This document shows, piece after piece, positions 7,782 to 17,832 of a DNA stretch of 64,000 nucleotides. Within the stretch, counting starts at the first letter, position 1. Every line of letters begins with the position of its first letter. A program made the position numbers and the translations under genes. This DNA comes from Devosia aquimaris (GTDB taxonomy: Bacteria > Pseudomonadota > Alphaproteobacteria > Rhizobiales > Devosiaceae). The DNA lies in the NCBI RefSeq assembly GCF_020169335.1, contig NZ_JAIEZN010000001.1:2407805-2471804 (forward strand). Direction: 5' to 3'. Below the pieces are notes generated by a model. It searched no databases. It was not told where the DNA came from and saw only the letters and a program-made list of their open reading frames with translations.

Positions 7782-9818
7782 CTATTTGTCCCAGGCGTCG
7801 AAGACCTTGGTGAACAGGGCCTGCGCGTCATCATCCTTTTCGATGGTGACGATGGCGTTCCGGCCGGTCCCATAGACCACGGCCAGGTCGATCCACTTGC
7901 GGCTCTCCAGCAGCTCCTTGTTGGTGGCGGCATCATCCGGCGCCGCGCTGAGCGCGAACAGGAAGGAATTCCCCACAACACGGGCCGAAGCCCCCACCAG
8001 CGGCGTACCGGCCACCAGTTCCTGGTTCTTGAGCAGCACACCGGGCAGATTGGCAATCGTGCCACCGATAAAGCTGTCGCTGACCTCGAAGTCCACTTCC
8101 ATCAGATGGCTCGCCGGCAGGCTCGGATCGGAGTTCTTGCGGATGGTGATGTTGACGCCCAGATTGCGGGCGGGAATGCTCGCATGCGCGACCAGCGTCG
8201 GCAGGTTGAGCTCGTCGACGCCCTCGCTCCACTCCACCGTCCCCGAGAACGGAACAGCACCCGTCGTGCCAGATGAGCTGGCTTCCAGCAGCAGCGACTG
8301 GCTGCCGGCCAATACGGCCGGATCAACCGATGCTGCAGGGTCATTGGCTGCGACCGTGGACGCATCCTGGCCGGGCAGGCGTTCTTCGCTCTTGCCGTCC
8401 GCATTGCCGATCGAGGGCAGTACGGTCTCATTGCCGGTTGGCACCACGGGCTCGGGTGTGGGTTCAAGCCGGGAATCCGGTTCAAGCCCCTCGAGTGTCG
8501 TCGATGGCCCTGTCGCTGTGGCTGTAGCCGTATTGCCCGGCGTGGCCACCGAATCCGTCGCCACGGTTTCGGCAGGTGCCGGATCAAGTGTCGGCGTTGT
8601 GGTCGCGGTCGCAGGGGCTTCTGCCGGGGCAGTCTGCGCCTGGCTGAACATCTGGTCGACGGGGATATAGCCTTCGCGCCACGCCCACAGGCCGGCGCCG
8701 CTCACCCCAACCAGCAGCACGGCAAAGACGATCAGGAAGATCGTCAGGCCCGAGACGGCGCGCGACTCGCGCGGGGCGGTAAAGCCGCTGTCATCGGCAT
8801 CGTCAATCTGCGCGGCGGCAATCTTGTCGGCGTCAGCCGACGATACCGGCGCCAACACAACGGTCGACTCGCCACGGGCCTCACGATCGAGTGTTTCAAT
8901 CGCGCGCTCGATGGCGCCTTCAGCTTCAGCGGCGTCGGGCTCGACAATCTCGAGATCGACTTCGCGAATGGCCGAAAGGGCAGGCACCACTGCGGCAGCC
9001 GCCGGTGCAGTTGCTCCCATGTGGCGCGGCGTCGCGGACGGTTCGATGCGGCCGGGCGAACGAATCGGCTCAGCAGAATTGGCGGGCGCCAGCGGCGGAA
9101 CCGTGCGACGCGGTTCGAACGGCGCAGGACGGTTCGCCGGATCGAGCGGGCGAACATTGGAGCCCGGCAGCACGGGTTCGGTCCGCGCTGTCTCCGGGCG
9201 CGTGGCCGCTGGCATTGGCGCCGGCTCGGCTGGCTTGGTCGGTGTGTCGACGGTCTCGATCTTGGCGCCGCCGGTGGACGCTGCCTGCTCGATGATCTCC
9301 TCGATCGACATGGAGGATGTCGGCTTGGCGGTCTCTATCGAAGGCTCTGCCTGTGGCGTGGCTGCCTCAACGGGTTGGGAGGACGGCGTCGGCGCCGGCG
9401 CAGGTTCCGTCCTGCGGGCCTCGATGGGCCGGATATCGGCCGGCTTGCTTTCCACCGGCCGTGATTCGAATGGCCGGTGTTCTGCCGGCTTGGTGTCGAC
9501 GGGTTTGAGTTCCGCAGGGCGGGTATCGGCGACGGACGCCGCACTCGCCGCTGGCGTAAACACCGGACGCGGCGCGGGCGCCGCGTCGCGACCGAGCATG
9601 ATGACGGCCTCGCTGGCCTCCTGCTCAACCTGGCGAATGCAATCTTCGAGCTGCAGCCGGTGCTGGGTGATGTCGCGCGCCGGCAAAGGCGGCGTGATCG
9701 CACGCAACTGGCCAACCAGTGCGGAACGCGCTTTCTCGTAGACCGCCCGTCGGGCGGCTCCGTTATTCTCCGGCAGCGCCGAGATGGCCCGGCGCAACAG
9801 CTCTTTGTAGTCCGCCAT
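7782..9818 (-). CDS. Conserved hypothetical single-pass membrane protein with long disordered linkers
   Basis: 678 residues. The N-terminus (1-75) is helical and well conserved in character (ADYKELLRRAISALPENN, RAVYEKARSALVGQLR). Residues 76-350 are Pro/Ala/Glu-rich and disordered; 100-140 holds a repeated motif of the form RPxExKP. One membrane segment lies at about 355-380 (LTIFLIVFAVLLVGVSGAG). A second disordered stretch runs 390-500, and a compact C-terminal domain 500-678 has alternating beta strands (TVEWSEG, VNITIRKN, MEVDFEVSD). The topology predicts cytoplasmic helix, long linker, inner membrane, periplasmic domain. It lies 48 bases downstream of purA, same strand. I know similar proteins beside purA in rhizobia, but no function. 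Confidence 0.85.
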   Translation of the reverse strand: MADYKELLRRAISALPENNGAARRAVYEKARSALVGQLRAITPPLPARDITQHRLQLEDCIRQVEQEASEAVIMLGRDAAPAPRPVFTPAASAASVADTRPAELKPVDTKPAEHRPFESRPVESKPADIRPIEARRTEPAPAPTPSSQPVEAATPQAEPSIETAKPTSSMSIEEIIEQAASTGGAKIETVDTPTKPAEPAPMPAATRPETARTEPVLPGSNVRPLDPANRPAPFEPRRTVPPLAPANSAEPIRSPGRIEPSATPRHMGATAPAAAAVVPALSAIREVDLEIVEPDAAEAEGAIERAIETLDREARGESTVVLAPVSSADADKIAAAQIDDADDSGFTAPRESRAVSGLTIFLIVFAVLLVGVSGAGLWAWREGYIPVDQMFSQAQTAPAEAPATATTTPTLDPAPAETVATDSVATPGNTATATATGPSTTLEGLEPDSRLEPTPEPVVPTGNETVLPSIGNADGKSEERLPGQDASTVAANDPAASVDPAVLAGSQSLLLEASSSGTTGAVPFSGTVEWSEGVDELNLPTLVAHASIPARNLGVNITIRKNSDPSLPASHLMEVDFEVSDSFIGGTIANLPGVLLKNQELVAGTPLVGASARVVGNSFLFALSAAPDDAATNKELLESRKWIDLAVVYGTGRNAIVTIEKDDDAQALFTKVFDAWDK

Positions 9819-9866
9819 TGGTTACTTGGTACTCACGATGTCCACGACGTGTTGTATCAAAAAAAC

Positions 9867-11156
<1,290 letters not shown>

Positions 11157-11315
11157 TGAAAAACCTTCTCCAGGATAGGCGCGAAACAAAGGGGCCGACA
11201 CAGAGGTCGCCCTTCACTGATTTGGACGTCTGTCCCCCCGGCCACACGCTTGGATGGGTTTGATCGTGGCCGAATAACTGCTAAGTCCGAATGTCCATAC
11301 ATCAACCGGGCAATT

Positions 11316-12260
11316 ATGACAAAGCCGCAGGACCACCAAAATCGCGGCATATCCGCTCGATTGCTCGATCAGCCCTATCTGATGCTCATTCTGGCGCCCA
11401 TGTTCTGGGGCGGCAATGTCGTTGCGGCCAAGATGGTTGTGGGCGAAATGGACCCCTTCCTGCTGCTGGCCAGCCGCTGCGTCGGTGCCACGCTCTTCAT
11501 CCTGCCCTTCGCCTGGCGGTTCCTGAAGGCCGACTGGCCGGTGATCCGGCGTGCCTGGCCCTTGCTGATGAGCTTTGGTGCAGTGGGCTATGCCCTCTTC
11601 AACGGCCTGCTCTATGTCGGGCTGACCACGACCACGGCCGTCAACTCCTCGATCGAACAGGGCTCCCTGCCCATGATCATCCTGGCCGCCAATTTCATTG
11701 TCTTCCGCGTGCGCGCCACGCCCCTGCAGATCGTGGGCGTGATGATCGCCATCACCGGCGTTGCCCTGACGGCCACCCATGGTGACCTCGGCCGCATCCT
11801 GACGCTCGACGTCAACATCGGCGATGGCTTCGTCATCCTCGCTTGCCTCGCCTATGCCGCCTATACGCTGGCGCTGCGCTTCCGGCCGCCGGTGCATCTG
11901 ATGAGCTTTATGGCGATAGCCTTCTCCGGCGCAGCCCTCACCTCGCTGGTGCTGCTGCAGCTGTTCGGCACCGGACTGGGCAGCTTCGCCACCCTGCCCC
12001 AGGCCTCGCCAAAGGTCTGGGCCGTCCTGGTCTATGTGATGATCTTCCCATCCATGTTCAGCCAGGTCTTCTACGCCCGTGGCGTGGAGCTGGTCGGCCC
12101 CAACCGCGCCGCCCCCAGCCACAATCTCATCCCGGTCTTTGGCGCCCTTGGGTCGATCATCATTCTGGGCGAACGGCCCGAACCCTACCACTTCATGGCG
12201 GCCGCCATCATCATCGCTGGCATTGTCATGGCTGAGTACGCCGCGCGGCGCAAACGCTGA
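11316..12260 (+). CDS. DMT-superfamily exporter (EamA family)
   Basis: 314 residues from the ATG at 11316; an earlier in-frame ATG (11250) adds a charged, unlikely N-terminus. Two tandem EamA domains, ten predicted membrane helices. The first begins LILAPMFWGGNVVAAKMVVGEMDPF, matching the W-G-x-N entry of the family; the second ends NLIPVFGALGSIIILGERPEPYHF, the repeat-two signature. These carriers export amino acids or other small metabolites; the substrate cannot be read from the sequence. Diverges from purA; convergent with serA across a shared terminator. Confidence 0.9.
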   Translation: MTKPQDHQNRGISARLLDQPYLMLILAPMFWGGNVVAAKMVVGEMDPFLLLASRCVGATLFILPFAWRFLKADWPVIRRAWPLLMSFGAVGYALFNGLLYVGLTTTTAVNSSIEQGSLPMIILAANFIVFRVRATPLQIVGVMIAITGVALTATHGDLGRILTLDVNIGDGFVILACLAYAAYTLALRFRPPVHLMSFMAIAFSGAALTSLVLLQLFGTGLGSFATLPQASPKVWAVLVYVMIFPSMFSQVFYARGVELVGPNRAAPSHNLIPVFGALGSIIILGERPEPYHFMAAAIIIAGIVMAEYAARRKR

Positions 12261-12267
12261 CGGCATA

Positions 12268-12299
12268 GCAAAAGGGCCGGTGCAAAAGCACCGACCCCT
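12268..12299 (-). terminator. Bidirectional terminator between serA and the DMT exporter gene
   Basis: 10-bp stem (12274-12283 with 12288-12297, one G-T pair), 4-base loop. On the minus strand it is followed by TTTT; on the plus strand by CTTG. It serves serA mainly. Confidence 0.75.
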
Positions 12300-12325
12300 T
12301 GTATTCATCTCGGCTGACGCGACGC

Positions 12326-13909
12326 CTAGAACCGCAGCGACTTGGCCTGCTTGACGCCTTCCAGACCGGCAATCTCGGCCAGCTGGGCCTCGGTCAGCGT
12401 GCCATCGATGGACACCAGCGCGATGGCGTCGGCACCAACATCGGCGCGGCCGAGGTTGAAGTTGGCGATATTGATGCCCAGCTTGCCCAGCAGTGTGCCC
12501 AGGCGGCCGATATGGCCCGGCTTGTCCTCATTGGTCACATAGAGCATGGACGGGGTCAGCTCGGCTTCCATGTTGATGGTCTTGACCTGGATGATGCGCG
12601 ACTTGCCATTGGCAAACAGCGTCCCGGCTACGCCGCGTTCCTGCCGCTCGGTCGTCACCGTCAGGCGGATATAGCCTTCATAGGCGCCCTGGCGGTCCCG
12701 ATTGGTGGTCTCGACGGTGATGCCGCGATCTTTGGCGATCTGGGGCGCCGACACCATGTTGATGTCGCCCAGCGAGGGCTTGAGCACGCCATTGATGGCC
12801 GCCGCGATCATCGGCTTGGTATTGAGCTGGGCGACATTGCCCTCGAACTCGATCTTGATGCCCTTGATCGCCGTTTCCGTCAGCTGGCCGGCAAACAGGC
12901 CCAGGTTCTCCGCCAGCTTGACCCAGGGGGTCAGGATCGGCGCTTCTTCCGCCGAGATCGACGGGAAGTTCAGCGCATTGGTGATCTCGCCGCTCATCAG
13001 ATAGGCCGAAATCTGCTCTGCCACCTGCAGCGCCACATTCTCCTGCGCTTCGGTGGTTGCTGCGCCCAGGTGCGGGGTGCAGATCACATTGGGCAGCTCG
13101 AACAGCGGATTGTTCTGGGCGGGTTCTTCGAGGAACACGTCCAGCGCCGCGCCGGCGACATGGCCGGACTTGAGCGCCTCATAAAGCGCCGCCTCGTCGA
13201 TCAGCCCGCCACGCGCACAGTTGATGATGCGCACGCCCTTCTTGGTCTTGGCCAGGGCCTTGGCGTCGATGATGTTGCGCGTCGCATCGATCAGCGGCGT
13301 GTGCAGCGTGATGAAGTCGGCGCGCGACAGCAGTTCGTCCAGCTCGACCTTTTCCACGCCCAGCGTCTGCGCGCGGTCCGGAGTCAGGAAGGGGTCGAAG
13401 GCGATGACCTTCATCTTGAGCCCAATGGCGCGGTCGGCAACGATCGAGCCGATATTGCCCGCCCCGATCAGGCCCAGCGTCTTGTTGGTCACCTCGACAC
13501 CCATGAAGCGGTTCTTTTCCCACTTGCTGGCGCGGGTGGAGGCATCGGCCTCCGGCAGCTGGCGGGCCAGTGCAAACATCATGGCGATGGCATGCTCTGC
13601 CGTCGTGATCGAATTGCCGAAGGGCGTATTCATCACGATGATGCCCTTCTTGGTGGCTGCCGGAATATCGACATTGTCCACGCCAATGCCGGCGCGACCG
13701 ATCACCTTGAGGTTGGTCGCGGCGGCAATGATCTTTTCGGTGATCTTGGAAGCCGAGCGGATGGCCAGGCCATCATACTGGCCGATCACTTCGAGCAGCT
13801 TTTCCTTGTCCTTGCCCAGATCGGGCAGATAGTCGACCTCCACGCCATTGTCCTTGAAGATCTGGACGGCGGTGGGGCTGAGCTTGTCGGAAACGAGAAC
13901 TTTGGGCAT
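12326..13909 (-). CDS. serA: D-3-phosphoglycerate dehydrogenase
   Basis: 527 residues from the ATG at 13909, the long form of the enzyme. First step of serine synthesis: oxidises 3-phosphoglycerate with NAD+. NAD-binding GAGNIG at about 149-154, catalytic His in CTPHLGAATTEAQ. An intervening (ASB) domain covers about 320-450, and a C-terminal ACT domain about 455-527 (INMEAELTPSMLYVTNEDKPG) is the usual serine sensor. It follows serC on the same strand after 157 bases that hold a palindromic repeat element; ends at a shared terminator. Confidence 0.97.
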   Translation of the reverse strand: MPKVLVSDKLSPTAVQIFKDNGVEVDYLPDLGKDKEKLLEVIGQYDGLAIRSASKITEKIIAAATNLKVIGRAGIGVDNVDIPAATKKGIIVMNTPFGNSITTAEHAIAMMFALARQLPEADASTRASKWEKNRFMGVEVTNKTLGLIGAGNIGSIVADRAIGLKMKVIAFDPFLTPDRAQTLGVEKVELDELLSRADFITLHTPLIDATRNIIDAKALAKTKKGVRIINCARGGLIDEAALYEALKSGHVAGAALDVFLEEPAQNNPLFELPNVICTPHLGAATTEAQENVALQVAEQISAYLMSGEITNALNFPSISAEEAPILTPWVKLAENLGLFAGQLTETAIKGIKIEFEGNVAQLNTKPMIAAAINGVLKPSLGDINMVSAPQIAKDRGITVETTNRDRQGAYEGYIRLTVTTERQERGVAGTLFANGKSRIIQVKTINMEAELTPSMLYVTNEDKPGHIGRLGTLLGKLGINIANFNLGRADVGADAIALVSIDGTLTEAQLAEIAGLEGVKQAKSLRF

Positions 13910-13987
13910 GTCTTGGCTTTCCAATGTGGTCGCGGCAGCCGTTCGATCAGCGCCGCATCAGTGAAATCGGGTGGTTCCGCCGCCGTC

Positions 13988-14039
13988 ACCACCCGGCTGG
14001 TCCGGGTGGTCCATGGATTGCCCGGACCGGCCGGGCAAT
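13988..14039. repeat. Double-palindrome intergenic repeat element
   Basis: Two perfect 9-bp hairpins, each with a 5-base loop, side by side: ACCACCCGG/CCGGGTGGT (13988-13996 with 14002-14010) and ATTGCCCGG/CCGGGCAAT (14017-14025 with 14031-14039), joined by CCATGG. This twin-hairpin structure resembles the short palindromic repeats scattered between genes in many Hyphomicrobiales genomes. It lies between serC and serA, where it could affect the serC/serA transcript ratio. Confidence 0.7.
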
Positions 14040-14066
14040 GACGGGGGCATGTCGTCTGCGAAGCGA

Positions 14067-15251
14067 CTAGGCAGCGGCCTTGTTGAGTGCGGCCTTTTCC
14101 TCGGCGAAGGCGAAGTCGAGCCAGGGCACCAGCGCCGCCAGATCGGAAGCTTCCACCGTGCAGCCAGCCCAGATGCGCAGGCCGGACGGAGCGTCCTTGT
14201 AGGCGCCGATGTCATAGGCCACGCCGGCCTTGTCGAGCCGCGCCACGATCGCCTTGGCAAAGGCCGCCTGGGCCGCATCGTCCAGCGCCGTGATCGCCGG
14301 ATCGACAATCGACAGGCACACCGAGGTATTGGAGCGGTTGGCTTCGTCCTTGGCGAGGAACGCGACCCAATCGGTCTTGGCGACCCAGTCGGCCAGCACC
14401 TTGAAATTGGCATCGGCCCGGGCCTGCATGGCGCTGAGGCCACCCACCGTCTTGCCCCATTCCATCGCATCGATCGCGTCTTCGATGCACAGCATCGAGG
14501 GCGTATTGATCGTGGCGGCCTCGAACACTTCCTCAAGCAGCTTGCCGCCCTTGGTCAGGCGAAAGATCTTGGGCAGCGGACGCTCGGGCTTATAGGTCTC
14601 GAGCCGTTCCACGGCGCGCGGCGACAGGATCAGCACGCCATGCGCGCCTTCGCCACCCAGCGCCTTCTGCCAGGAGAAGGTCACCACATCGAGCTTGGCG
14701 AAATCGAGCTTCTGCGCAAACGCCGCAGAGGTCGCGTCACAGATGGTGAGGCCCTTGCGGTCAGCCGCGATCCAGTCGGCATTGGCCACGCGCACACCCG
14801 AGGTCGTGCCATTCCAGGTGAACACCACGTCGCGCTCGAAATCGACCTGCGCCAGATCGGGGATTTCGCCATAGGGCGCCTTGAGCAGGCGCACATCGTC
14901 CAGCTTGAGCTGCTTGGTCACATCGGTGACCCAGCCTTCGCCAAAGCTTTCCCAGGCCAGCATGTCCACGCCACGGGCGCCCAGCATGCCCCACATGGCC
15001 ATTTCCACGGCGCCGGTGTCGGACGCCGGCACAATGCCGATGCGATAGTCAGCGGGGACTTCGAGCAGTTCGCGCGTCAGGTCGATGGCGCGCTGGATGC
15101 GGGCCTTGCCCGGCTTGGAGCGGTGCGAACGACCGACCAGCGCATTGACCAGCGCCTCAACCGTCCAGCCAGGACGCTTGGCACAGGGGCCCGACGAAAA
15201 ATTCGGATTAGCCGGTTTCACCGCCGGCGCGGTCAGGGGCATATCAGCCAT
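14067..15251 (-). CDS. serC: Phosphoserine aminotransferase
   Basis: 394 residues from the ATG at 15251, which follows a GGAGG that lies in the loop of a leader hairpin. PLP-dependent second step of serine synthesis. The alphaproteobacterial type: N-terminus [31 protein letters not shown], and PLP lysine K196 in [15 protein letters not shown]. Full length. Upstream codons in the same frame overlap the leader RNA and are rejected. Followed by serA. Confidence 0.97.
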   Translation of the reverse strand: MADMPLTAPAVKPANPNFSSGPCAKRPGWTVEALVNALVGRSHRSKPGKARIQRAIDLTRELLEVPADYRIGIVPASDTGAVEMAMWGMLGARGVDMLAWESFGEGWVTDVTKQLKLDDVRLLKAPYGEIPDLAQVDFERDVVFTWNGTTSGVRVANADWIAADRKGLTICDATSAAFAQKLDFAKLDVVTFSWQKALGGEGAHGVLILSPRAVERLETYKPERPLPKIFRLTKGGKLLEEVFEAATINTPSMLCIEDAIDAMEWGKTVGGLSAMQARADANFKVLADWVAKTDWVAFLAKDEANRSNTSVCLSIVDPAITALDDAAQAAFAKAIVARLDKAGVAYDIGAYKDAPSGLRIWAGCTVEASDLAALVPWLDFAFAEEKAALNKAAA

Positions 15252-15300
15252 CTTCAGCGACCCTCCCAGGTCTATGCGTCTCGCGTTAGGGCGAGATGTC
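15252..15300 (-). promoter_or_regulatory. serC leader RNA (two-hairpin 5' UTR motif)
   Basis: On the minus strand two hairpins lie just before the serC ATG. The first has an 8-bp stem (15291-15298 with 15277-15284, one G-T pair). The second is GACC-TGGGAG-GGTC (15259-15272), whose loop with the 3' arm carries the GGAGG ribosome site. This matches the known serC RNA motif of Alphaproteobacteria (two hairpins abutting the start codon). Closing of the second hairpin would hide the ribosome site. Assignment is by structure and position; no alignment was possible. Confidence 0.6.
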
Positions 15301-15374
15301 CTGAGGCTGCAAATACGCCTGGCCCGTTCGGGCGTCAATCACTCTTTTGTCGCAGCAATCACGGTGCCCTGTTG

Positions 15375-16607
15375 CTAGAGCGCGATCGGCACATTGGTGG
15401 TCAGTAGGCCGGCGTCGGCGAGGAAGCGTTCCAGGGCAATAATGGCGATGCCGGTGGCTGCCGAATTGCCGCGCACCGCCGAAACCGTCACCTGCACATC
15501 CTGGCCCGATTGGCCCGGTGCCTGCTCCCGCAGATGACGCAGGGTCGCGGGCAGCAGATGCTCGCTCAGCGCCCAGGTTGTCCAGCCGGTGAGCGTCACC
15601 ACTTCTGGATTGACGATGGCGACGAGGTCGGCCAGCGCCGAGCCCAGATAATAGGCTGTCCGCGCAATTGTCTCGGCAATCACCGGGTCGGTCTTGTCGC
15701 TGTTCGCGGCGGCGGCGACAGCCTCGATGAAATCGCCCTGCAGGTCGACGCCCGCGAGCGGATGGGTGGGATCGATATCGCGCAGCGTCTGCTGGATGCC
15801 CGGCGCGCCGACATAGGCCTCCACACAGCCTTTGCGGCCGCAACGGCAGAGCCGCCCGTCGAGCACCAGCAGTGAGTGCCCCCATTCGCCGGCCGAATTG
15901 GTGGCTCCGCGCAGGATACGCCCCTCAAGGGCAATGCCGGCCCCCACGCCCGTCCCGAGGTTTACTGTTGCCAGGCTCGAGCGGTAGCGCCCCCGTCCAA
16001 GCCAGAGCTCGGCCGTGGCACTCGCCTTGAGCGGATTGTCGATCGCCAAAGGCAGCGCCAGCCGCTCGCGCAAGCGCTCCGTCTCGACATTCTGCCAGGC
16101 CCAGAGCGGCACGATCACCGACGGGCCGGACGGCCCCTGCACCAGCCCGGGCAGCGACACGCCGACCCCCAGGACATCGGATCGCGATATGCCCTGTTCC
16201 TCAAGCAGCTTGTCCACCAGGCGACCGATGCCCTCAACGACCGCGTCGGCGTCCGGCACACGCTCGCCGCCATCGCCATCGGCAAAGGCCAGCTGGTTGA
16301 GTGCGGTGTCGAACAGCACGGCGCGCACATAGGTCTCGGCAACGTCGATGCCGATGATGAAGCCGCGCGCGGCATTCATGCCCAGCGTTGCGGTCGGCCG
16401 GCCGCTGCGGCCCGGCCGCACCTTGGTCTCGGCAACGATCCCCTGTGCCAGCAACTCGCCGACCACGGTGGCAACCGTGGCCGGACTCAACCCGGTCGCC
16501 CGCACGATTTCGTTGCGCGTCGTTTCGCGTGCCGACAGCACCGTATGCAGCACATCCAGCCGGGATTCGTTGCGAATGTCGCGAGAGGTCCGCCTTTGAA
16601 CAACCAT
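15375..16607 (-). CDS. ROK-family transcriptional regulator
   Basis: 410 residues from the ATG at 16607 (CAGGAG upstream). N-terminal winged helix about 15-70 (RNEIVRATGLSPATVATVVGELL) followed by a sugar-kinase-like ROK domain: GIDVAETYVRAVLFD, NLGTGVGAGIALEGRIL, and the zinc motif CRCGRKGCVEAYVG. Such NagC/XylR-type proteins are repressors released by a sugar or sugar phosphate. It diverges from the TIM-barrel gene and lies at the edge of the glycoside locus 16781-27732, so it is the likely local regulator (inference). A perfect 17-bp inverted repeat lies about 55-70 bases upstream of its start. Confidence 0.92.
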   Translation of the reverse strand: MVVQRRTSRDIRNESRLDVLHTVLSARETTRNEIVRATGLSPATVATVVGELLAQGIVAETKVRPGRSGRPTATLGMNAARGFIIGIDVAETYVRAVLFDTALNQLAFADGDGGERVPDADAVVEGIGRLVDKLLEEQGISRSDVLGVGVSLPGLVQGPSGPSVIVPLWAWQNVETERLRERLALPLAIDNPLKASATAELWLGRGRYRSSLATVNLGTGVGAGIALEGRILRGATNSAGEWGHSLLVLDGRLCRCGRKGCVEAYVGAPGIQQTLRDIDPTHPLAGVDLQGDFIEAVAAAANSDKTDPVIAETIARTAYYLGSALADLVAIVNPEVVTLTGWTTWALSEHLLPATLRHLREQAPGQSGQDVQVTVSAVRGNSAATGIAIIALERFLADAGLLTTNVPIAL

Positions 16608-16661
16608 GCTCACTCCTGGACCGCCAAAGCCCGATATCGCGGTCGCCACCAGCTATCGCAT

Positions 16662-16678
16662 TGGCCGGCTTCCGGCCA
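16662..16678. promoter_or_regulatory. Inverted repeat, candidate operator between ROK regulator and TIM-barrel gene
   Basis: Perfect 7-bp arms TGGCCGG-CTT-CCGGCCA in the 173-base divergent region. The position between two divergent starts fits an autoregulated operator. It could also be an incidental G+C-rich palindrome. Confidence 0.35.
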
Positions 16679-16780
16679 CTTCTGATTTGCCCAACCGCAG
16701 ACTACAGTGTCGCCGAAGGGCCCGGAAAATGTCGGTTGGTTGCCCCCAGGCACCCGCCCCGCGTGATCTGGCCCGACGCC

Positions 16781-17788
16781 ATGCAATCTGCGGAGCCTGC
16801 GCCCGTGCGACTTCATACTGGTCTGAACCCCTATGGCCTGTCCTACCATCTGGGTCTGCACGCCGCCGGGACGCCGCGCGCCAATCCGCACCCGGCCGGC
16901 CTGCCCGGCTACATCGCGCTGGCGCGCGAATTTGGCGCGCGATCCATCGAGCTCTGGGATGGCGTGCTGCTGTCGATGTCCGCGCCCGAACTGGACGCCC
17001 TGCGGCACGAGCTTGTCGCGCTGGGCATGATACCCATCGTGAGTGCCCGTCTGGCGCCATCGCTGTTCGCGCGCCAGCTGGAGATTGCCGCCGCCCTGGA
17101 CGCCCCCACCATCCGGCTGGCGCTGACCACCGTACTGTGCGGGGATCGCGCCGTTTGCACCCCACCCTGGCCCGATCGTGTGGCGGCCGTGCGCAACGAG
17201 CTTGGACAGTTTGCCCACCTCGCCGATGCCGCCGGCAAGACGCTGGCCATTGAGAACCATCAGGATTTCACCAGCCGTGAATTGGTGTCCCTGTGCCAGG
17301 ATCTCGGCCCCTCCGTGGGGATCACCTATGACACGGGCAATTCGTTTCCGGTCGGCGAGGCGCCGCTCGACTTCACCGCGGTGATCGCGCCGTATGTGCG
17401 GCACATCCATCTCAAGGACTACACCGTGCAGCCCACCCCCGAAGGCTTCCGCCTGGTGCGTTGCGCGCTTGGCGACGGCGCCGTGCCCTTTACCGAAATC
17501 CTCGCTGTCATCGGCGCGTTCCGCGACGAGGTGACGGCGGTAATGGAGCTGGCCGCGCTCGAAGCGCGACATGTCCGCCTGCTGACCGACGCCTGGTGGC
17601 GCCTTTATCCCCCGCGCGACGAAGCCGCGCTGGCGCGCTGCCTTGCGGCAACCACCGTCAATGCCCTCGCCGCCGATGCCGACTACCGCACGCCCTGGGA
17701 AAAGGGCGACGATGCCGCGTTGGCAACCTATGAACTGGACATGATCCGTCGCTCCGCCGCGAACATGCGTGCTATGGGCATTCTCTAA
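16781..17788 (+). CDS. Sugar phosphate isomerase/epimerase family TIM-barrel protein
   Basis: 335 residues from the ATG at 16781; the frame is open further upstream but that part overlaps the ROK gene start. AP-endonuclease-2/xylose-isomerase-like barrel: metal-ligand-type motifs IELWDGVLLS, LAIENHQDFTS, GITYDTGNSFPVGE, YVRHIHLKDYT and AVMELAALEAR are spaced as in this family. These enzymes use a divalent metal to isomerise or epimerise sugars or cyclitols. C-terminal to the barrel is a longer tail (residues 270-335). No clear ribosome site. Divergent from the ROK gene; the substrate is unknown, probably a step of the same sugar pathway. Confidence 0.85.
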   Translation: MQSAEPAPVRLHTGLNPYGLSYHLGLHAAGTPRANPHPAGLPGYIALAREFGARSIELWDGVLLSMSAPELDALRHELVALGMIPIVSARLAPSLFARQLEIAAALDAPTIRLALTTVLCGDRAVCTPPWPDRVAAVRNELGQFAHLADAAGKTLAIENHQDFTSRELVSLCQDLGPSVGITYDTGNSFPVGEAPLDFTAVIAPYVRHIHLKDYTVQPTPEGFRLVRCALGDGAVPFTEILAVIGAFRDEVTAVMELAALEARHVRLLTDAWWRLYPPRDEAALARCLAATTVNALAADADYRTPWEKGDDAALATYELDMIRRSAANMRAMGIL

Positions 17789-17832
17789 GGCGACACCGCC
17801 CCCCAATTCTGGCCCCCTTGTGGTGCGTGTGG

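Noticed and set aside
8824-9741. 305-codon Ser/Gly/Ala-rich frame antisense to the tethered hypothetical gene
   Set aside because: Complement of the disordered linker codons; not protein-like.
12299-14041. 580-codon open frame antisense to serA
   Set aside because: Shadow of serA; no recognisable domain and no ribosome site.
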